From a bacterium (GTDB lineage: Bacteria > AUK180), in the NCBI GenBank assembly GCA_023144005.1, contig JAGLGN010000020.1, forward strand, positions 74,941 to 138,940: DNA of 64,000 nucleotides. The letters are read 5' to 3'. Position numbers and translations under genes: made by a program. Positions 59,496 to 64,000 of the stretch are shown in pieces. The notes under the pieces were generated by a model. It saw only the letters and a program-made list of their open reading frames with translations. It was not told where the DNA came from and searched no databases. The first letter of the stretch is position 1. Every line of letters begins with the position of its first letter.

Positions 59496-60267
59496 CTTTA
59501 TTTATGACCTTCTCCATGATCAGCCGATTCCCCATACCGGGGATAAAGAGATGCTGAAAGCTGTCCATGACCTTCTCGATTATGAAAATACCCAAGCCGC
59601 CGTGATGGCCTTCTTTGATGTAATCATCCACATTCATTTCTTCTACATCCTTCTCGGTAGGATCGAAATGATCCCCGTTGTCTATCAGAACGAATCGCAG
59701 TTTAGGTTCCTTGTATTGCGCCTGGACAATAAGATGCTTCTCCTTACTGCCCTGATAGGCGTATTTAATGATATTTGCGACCGCCTCATCGATGGACAGT
59801 ACAATAAGGTTATTATCGTCCTCGTTTAAAGGTAGATTGTGAAGAACAGACAGTATAAACTCCCTAACTCTGGGGAGATTGTCATATTCTCCGGTAAACG
59901 CCATTTCCATTGTGAAGTATTGAACCCCGGTCTGTTGTCGTCCCTTCAGATACTCTCTTATATCATCGAAGCGATAGAAATACGGGACATTCTTGTCTAT
60001 CTTATAATGGATCATCTTTTTGTCGATCGAGGAGTTCTCTTCTACCAGTATTGTAAAATTGGCGAGATTCTTCTTTGCGCGATTCGAAAGGATGGAGATA
60101 TTATGGAGTACAAATGGGACCAGCTCCTCTGTCTTTGTAAGGTCCACCACGATATTACGCTCACCCTTCATGATCAATGAGTTCACATCCCTTTCCAATT
60201 CACGGAAGTTGGTTTCATTAAACTCTTCTTTGATGTAGAAAACATGAAGGATCTCTTTTGAGATCAT
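59473..60267 (-). CDS. STAS-like domain fused to RsbW/SpoIIAB-type HATPase
   Basis: The ATG at 60267 has GAGGAG 7 bases upstream and follows the SPOR gene by one base, giving 264 residues. Residues about 1-105 resemble a STAS domain (ERNIVVDLTKTEELVPF, NFTILVEENSS). Residues 125-260 are a GHKL ATPase of the anti-sigma kind: N-box DEAVANIIKYAY, G1 DNGDHFDP, G2 HGGLGIFIIEKVMD. In the family the kinase phosphorylates a separate STAS antagonist; here both are in one chain. No sigma factor or phosphatase is adjacent. Confidence 0.83.
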   Translation of the reverse strand: MISKEILHVFYIKEEFNETNFRELERDVNSLIMKGERNIVVDLTKTEELVPFVLHNISILSNRAKKNLANFTILVEENSSIDKKMIHYKIDKNVPYFYRFDDIREYLKGRQQTGVQYFTMEMAFTGEYDNLPRVREFILSVLHNLPLNEDDNNLIVLSIDEAVANIIKYAYQGSKEKHLIVQAQYKEPKLRFVLIDNGDHFDPTEKDVEEMNVDDYIKEGHHGGLGIFIIEKVMDSFQHLFIPGMGNRLIMEKVINKDEDSNSR

Positions 60268-60268
60268 T

Positions 60269-61993
60269 TTATTTCTCCTCAGTGAACGGGTAGAGATATT
60301 CCTTCCAACCGCTCTTTTTGACCTTCTCGATAAAGTTGACGGCATCGTCTCTGGAGTCAAATTCAGCATCAAGGCGTACGCGGTAATAGAGAGTTCCTTT
60401 TATCTCCGCTTCAACAACATATGAATTGTAGCCAAGGGCCTTAAAGGTTTCTATCTCCCCCTCGGCAGAGCTCATTTGTGTATAAGATCCGGCTTGTACA
60501 TATATAACTGTCCTCTTCTCCACCACCTTTACGGGAATTTCTTCCTTTTCGGGTTCTATAACCTCAGGCTCTTCGGTCGTCTCTATGATCGGTTCGGGGG
60601 TTTCTTCGATCTTGGGATCAGGTATATCCGTAACCGGCTTAGTGACTTCGGCTTCTTTTCCCACCGTTTTGACATCTGACGGTACATCCTTCTTTCTGGA
60701 TTTCCAAACAACAAAAACAGAGAAGAGTATAAGGATCACCACAGCACTTACGGCTACAGGGATCAGGGGGAATTTCTTTTTTGCCTTTTCTTTGGGAGCA
60801 CCTTTGTCCTTCTCTTTCTTGGGGCTGACAAATTTCACCTTCTTTTTCTTGACGCCTTTTGGAGAAACGCGCCTTTGCAGGCGGGAGGATATCTTGCTCT
60901 TGTCGCTCGGTTCTTGAGCTATTTCATCTTCCTTTACCGGTGCCTTTGGTTTTACCGCACGCGCAGCTTCTTTTTCCTTTTTTTTCTTCTTTTTCTTCTT
61001 TTCATTAAAATCCGGAATTGTAGGCGTCATGCCGGCCGGCGCAATTTTTTCTTCAGCACTGTCGTCCGGGAAAGAAAATTTTTCTGTCTCGGGTTCTGCC
61101 GGTGTATCCGCATCTGCCTTGGGAGGAACTTCAACTGTTTCGGCCTTTTGAGCATCTGCTGGATCCGGAGACGGCTCCATTGGAGTGAATGGTTCTGTCG
61201 GAGCATCAGCAGGGACTTCTGGCGGAACTTCTGCCGGAGTTTTTTCCGCAGGAGATTCAGGTTCTTCAGCGTGAGCGGCCTCGATCGGATCATCAAAAAT
61301 AGAGTCCAGCTGGCCTATGCTGTCATTTATCGAATCGGGGTCAACATCGGGATTACTACCGGTAGTGATGACATCTTCCGGTACATCAGGGGACGGCAGA
61401 TCGTCCAGAGAATTTTCATCTGCATTGGAAGTGATCACATTGGCTTCCTCGGCGGTCATCTGTGAGAGTTTTGAATCAATAATAGTGGCTTCTGAATCAC
61501 CGAATGCCTCTTCGTCATCATCCATGGAATCTCCGAAACCCGAAAATACCGCATCCAATTTCCGGTCCACTTCATCAGCGCCTTCGACCTGATTGTCATT
61601 CTGTATCTCTGAAATTATGTCCATAGCAATGGGAGATAAGGGCGAAGTCATCAATTCCTGGGAATGCTTTACCGGATCCTGCATAACATACTCTTTCAGG
61701 GCATCCTCTCCTGGAAGGAACGCTACCGTATCATTTATTTTAAAGACCTTCTCCACTCCATCACGGATCGCTGAGTAGTTCACATCTTCCTTACTTACTT
61801 CCACCAGAGAGCATTCCTCCAATTTGGTTTTCAGATCTTCTGAAGAGATCTCATACTCTTTGGCAATGCCCTTCAGGATCACTCCTTTTCTCCGCGTTTC
61901 TTTCGAAATACAGTAGGGATATTCCGGGATCTTTTTCATGTCATTCAACTTAGAAATTAATCCCTCAAGAAGTGTAGTTATCATCTGCTCCAT
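60269..61993 (-). CDS. single-pass membrane protein with SPOR domain
   Basis: A 574-residue protein. Residues 1-150 form a folded cytoplasmic region, about 150-320 are low-complexity and rich in Pro, Glu, Asp and Ala, and about 320-430 are lysine-rich with SPKKEKDKGAPKEKAKKK. A membrane helix (LIPVAVSAVVILILFSVFVV) follows, then a Glu/Pro linker and a C-terminal SPOR domain (VIYVQAGSYTQMSSAEGE, YYRVRLDAEFDSRDDAVNF). SPOR binds denuded peptidoglycan at division sites. The large charged cytoplasmic arm could link division to the adjacent signalling genes. GGAG lies 7 bases before ATG. Confidence 0.87.
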   Translation of the reverse strand: MEQMITTLLEGLISKLNDMKKIPEYPYCISKETRRKGVILKGIAKEYEISSEDLKTKLEECSLVEVSKEDVNYSAIRDGVEKVFKINDTVAFLPGEDALKEYVMQDPVKHSQELMTSPLSPIAMDIISEIQNDNQVEGADEVDRKLDAVFSGFGDSMDDDEEAFGDSEATIIDSKLSQMTAEEANVITSNADENSLDDLPSPDVPEDVITTGSNPDVDPDSINDSIGQLDSIFDDPIEAAHAEEPESPAEKTPAEVPPEVPADAPTEPFTPMEPSPDPADAQKAETVEVPPKADADTPAEPETEKFSFPDDSAEEKIAPAGMTPTIPDFNEKKKKKKKKEKEAARAVKPKAPVKEDEIAQEPSDKSKISSRLQRRVSPKGVKKKKVKFVSPKKEKDKGAPKEKAKKKFPLIPVAVSAVVILILFSVFVVWKSRKKDVPSDVKTVGKEAEVTKPVTDIPDPKIEETPEPIIETTEEPEVIEPEKEEIPVKVVEKRTVIYVQAGSYTQMSSAEGEIETFKALGYNSYVVEAEIKGTLYYRVRLDAEFDSRDDAVNFIEKVKKSGWKEYLYPFTEEK

Positions 61994-61995
61994 AA

Positions 61996-63612
61996 TCAGA
62001 CTCCTATATCCAGGTCAATGTTGATCTCAAGACCGCCTTCGATACGCTGCGTGGCAGTAAAGATCACCTCTCCTTCCTGCCATCCGGAGAAATTTTCCGG
62101 AAGCACGAGAACATTCTCCGTCCCGCCTTCGGGCTTCTCCAACTCAACGCCGGGATTCGGGTGAACGGTCATGAGAACAGGTAGGGAATTTAAAGGCGAT
62201 TCATTCTTGAAGGCAACTATAAAGGAAGTGCTCTCCCCTATTCTTGTTTTATTTGAAGACCTCTTTACCTTGTATGTAAGGTACCTTCGGGTAGCTGCGA
62301 TCACATTCCGCACCTTCATCTCTTCTTCGATCGATTCAAATATTTTAGTGAACTGTTTCTTGAATACGCGCTTTTCCTTGTCCACTTTCTTTATGGCCTT
62401 TTTGAAATTTGCCTTCTCTTTATTAGTGATGCCGACCATATCTGTTTTCAAATTGATATATTTCTTGTAGAATTTCTTCTTCAGTATATTGATATTCTTG
62501 TATTGATTGTTCGAGATAAAATCCCTTGAAATGATCTGATTCAGTAAATTTGCGATCTCCTCGCTCATATCGTCCAGATTATTCAATTGTTTTGTCCACT
62601 GTACATCATCTTCCGCCAATTGACTTCGCAGATAAGATGTCAGGACCCGATTCATCTTCCAGATCTCAACCTCCTTTTTCAGGGTTTCCGAAAATATATT
62701 GTAGAAGATAAATGAAAAGAGAAAATCCTTGAAACTGTCGTATATAAGAGGAGTTTCAGACAATCTGTCATCCCAGTCCAATCCAAAGATCACAATATCA
62801 TTCAAGGCAATGAGCCATTTCTCATTTTCCAAAGAGAAGATATTGAGGTCAAAGTAACGAAATCTTTTAACTATCTTCTCGGTGTCCCGCAGATATATGG
62901 AGATCTCATTTCTTTCCTCAACATAAATATTGTCTTTGATCGTAACGCTATAGGAAACCGTGGGATCTACCCAACCGGGGAAGAGCTCGATCTTGGAACT
63001 TTTGAATACCGGCCGGTCATCAATGGTAATCGCATATTTCAGATAAAGGCCGTCCGCGGGCTGAATGGGATCAAGGTCGATCTCGATGATCTCTTCAAAA
63101 TTCAATATGATCTCATACATCTCCCTGAAGACGGTTTCCCGCTTTTTATTCCGTATGATCAGCGGGATCTTCAAGTTAAGGGGTTCGATCTCCCTGTTCA
63201 ATGCATGTATTTTCAAGCATTTAAAAGCCCCCGCCTCATCAAAAGAGGTTTTATGCTCGATTATCTTCATATCATATTCAACACCTGCAGTGAAAAGATA
63301 AGAAGAAAGGATACCGGCATCACCGGATTCCTTGGAAACCCATTGCACATAACCTATGAAATTATATCTGGAAGAGATCTTCTCGGGGATCTCAATGTCC
63401 CATGTCACCTTCTGCGGGGAATTTCCCCTTAGAAAGACTTCCTTTTTATCATTGTCGATTTTTTGTGTATCTTTATCGACATTGGTTCCGATAAGATACA
63501 ATTTGATCAGATATTTACCCTCTTGTTCGGCAGAGAACAATCCGGAAACAATGATCTTATCTCCCGATTTTACATTGGTCTTCGATGCTCTGAAAAACTC
63601 AATCTTGATCAT
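61996..63612 (-). CDS. hypothetical cytoplasmic protein
   Basis: A 538-residue protein with no signal peptide or membrane segment. The first 240 residues are beta-rich, Ig-like (IEFFRASKTNVKSGDKIIVS, KVTWDIEIPEK, ITIDDRPVFKSSKIELFPG). The middle is helical and lysine-rich (KEKANFKKAIKKVDKEKRVF), and the C-terminus returns to beta (VLMTVHPNPGVELEKPEG). No family recognised. It is flanked by the SPOR gene (2-base gap) and the partial gene upstream (14-base overlap), so a role in the same envelope-signalling set is possible. Confidence 0.7.
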   Translation of the reverse strand: MIKIEFFRASKTNVKSGDKIIVSGLFSAEQEGKYLIKLYLIGTNVDKDTQKIDNDKKEVFLRGNSPQKVTWDIEIPEKISSRYNFIGYVQWVSKESGDAGILSSYLFTAGVEYDMKIIEHKTSFDEAGAFKCLKIHALNREIEPLNLKIPLIIRNKKRETVFREMYEIILNFEEIIEIDLDPIQPADGLYLKYAITIDDRPVFKSSKIELFPGWVDPTVSYSVTIKDNIYVEERNEISIYLRDTEKIVKRFRYFDLNIFSLENEKWLIALNDIVIFGLDWDDRLSETPLIYDSFKDFLFSFIFYNIFSETLKKEVEIWKMNRVLTSYLRSQLAEDDVQWTKQLNNLDDMSEEIANLLNQIISRDFISNNQYKNINILKKKFYKKYINLKTDMVGITNKEKANFKKAIKKVDKEKRVFKKQFTKIFESIEEEMKVRNVIAATRRYLTYKVKRSSNKTRIGESTSFIVAFKNESPLNSLPVLMTVHPNPGVELEKPEGGTENVLVLPENFSGWQEGEVIFTATQRIEGGLEINIDLDIGV

Positions 63613-64000
63613 TATTCTCCCTGTTTATAATATCCAGAAGTTCCTGCAAGTCGCTTTCGGGTATTAAAAGTGAAACATTAAAACCCGAGAAATGTACATC
63701 TGAAAAATCCATGGAACTGTTTTTGATAATTCCCATGATCTTTGAATAGAACCTCTTCTGGGTCCTGAATCCCCACCCCACGACAACGGTACGGCTGAAA
63801 GGGCCTGAAAGCTCAAAAGGCACTTTCTGATCTTTTAATTTGGGGCGGATCTTCTCTAATTCACTTTCAGACAGTGTAAGCAGAAGCTTCTTAAAATCCC
63901 CGCTGCTTATCCTGTCAAGATAATTTATGCTTATATCATCGCCCAATACGCGAAAGAAAGCTTCCGGGTCGGAATCAACAAGTAATTGATGTTCATCATC
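63599..64000 (-). CDS. C-terminal part of an unrecognised protein, possibly with an ACT-like end (5' end outside window)
   Basis: The frame is open to the window edge, through residues LLVDSDPEAFFRVLGDD before a TTG that should not be taken as a start. The visible 133 residues end with TVVVGWGFRTQKRFYSKIMG, then FSGFNVSLLIPESDLQELLD. That beta-alpha-beta pattern recalls ACT domains of aspartate kinases, but the similarity is weak. It overlaps the next gene by 14 bases and is the earliest visible gene of the operon. Confidence 0.6.
   Translation of the reverse strand, partial: DDEHQLLVDSDPEAFFRVLGDDISINYLDRISSGDFKKLLLTLSESELEKIRPKLKDQKVPFELSGPFSRTVVVGWGFRTQKRFYSKIMGIIKNSSMDFSDVHFSGFNVSLLIPESDLQELLDIINRENNDQD

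Noticed and set aside
60268-60372. Extended N-terminus of the STAS-HATPase gene
   Set aside because: The extra 35 residues lie inside the SPOR gene in another frame and look like a shadow; a good GAGGAG site precedes the ATG at 60267.

Overview
The window is a gene-dense bacterial chromosome segment of roughly 43% GC by eye, with about 56 protein genes. Most are packed into long same-strand operons with 1-, 4-, 8-, 11- or 14-base overlaps. The gene content points to a diderm bacterium: a lipid A-type acyltransferase beside an MsbA-type ABC exporter, a predicted outer-membrane barrel ending in phenylalanine, several lipobox lipoproteins and a SPOR-domain protein. It also has traits familiar from Firmicute-like lineages: PyrR, PyrK, the three-part PurS/PurL/PurQ synthase and DivIVA. 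I cannot name the phylum; an uncultivated diderm lineage is the most natural reading. I found no rRNA, tRNA, CRISPR array, transposase or prophage gene.

Layout. 1-3786 (+): the end of an NtrC-type sigma-54 activator, then three overlapping genes for exported proteins, the last a likely outer-membrane barrel. 3774-22258 (-): an 18-gene nucleotide operon, guaA-purQ-purL-purF-purM-purC-purH-purA-purE-purB-purS-purD-pyrG-pyrR-pyrB-pyrC-(small Cys-rich gene)-pyrK. It is driven by a near-consensus promoter at 22411-22439 and has a leader with two competing hairpins. 22736-27117 (-): an AT-rich cluster of four related, membrane-anchored, propeller-like proteins with its own promoter. 27331-37283 (-): an envelope cluster with a PASTA protein, a class A penicillin-binding protein, TPR and NHL-like proteins, a GT4 glycosyltransferase, a WecA/MraY-type transferase, an FAD flavoprotein and a UbiA-like membrane protein. 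38089-39930 (+): an exported DUF4015-type glycosidase-like protein. 40168-42108 (-): a TPR protein and a small membrane protein. 42324-45071 (+): a DnaE-family polymerase with a worn-down PHP domain. 45043-50423 (-): dGTPase, DUF167, DivIVA, ThrS, CvpA and a DHH phosphoesterase. 50851-51738 (+): a receiver-like/GGDEF protein. 52236-64000 (-): an operon running from beyond the window edge with unknown proteins, a SPOR protein, a STAS-HATPase fusion, a second NtrC-type regulator, a tRNA methyltransferase-like gene, a sugar nucleotidyltransferase, pyrimidine-nucleoside phosphorylase, an MsbA-like exporter, a lipid A acyltransferase and a YkgJ-type protein.

Functionally, the nucleotide operon covers most of PRPP-to-AMP synthesis, the last step to GMP, the CTP step, and two early pyrimidine steps with their regulator. 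PurN/PurT, PurK, GuaB, CarAB, PyrD, PyrE and PyrF must lie elsewhere or be replaced. The envelope clusters join peptidoglycan polymerisation, undecaprenyl-linked glycan synthesis and lipid A export.

The least explained material lies between operons: a composite repeat with a 138-nt core that is almost identical at two sites 14 kb apart and can fold into three consecutive stem-loops; three perfect palindromes (18, 34 and 32 bp); and three promoters whose -10 boxes sit 7-8 nt from the start codon, which predicts leaderless mRNAs. All alignments, spacings and counts were made by eye from the sequence; no search was run.
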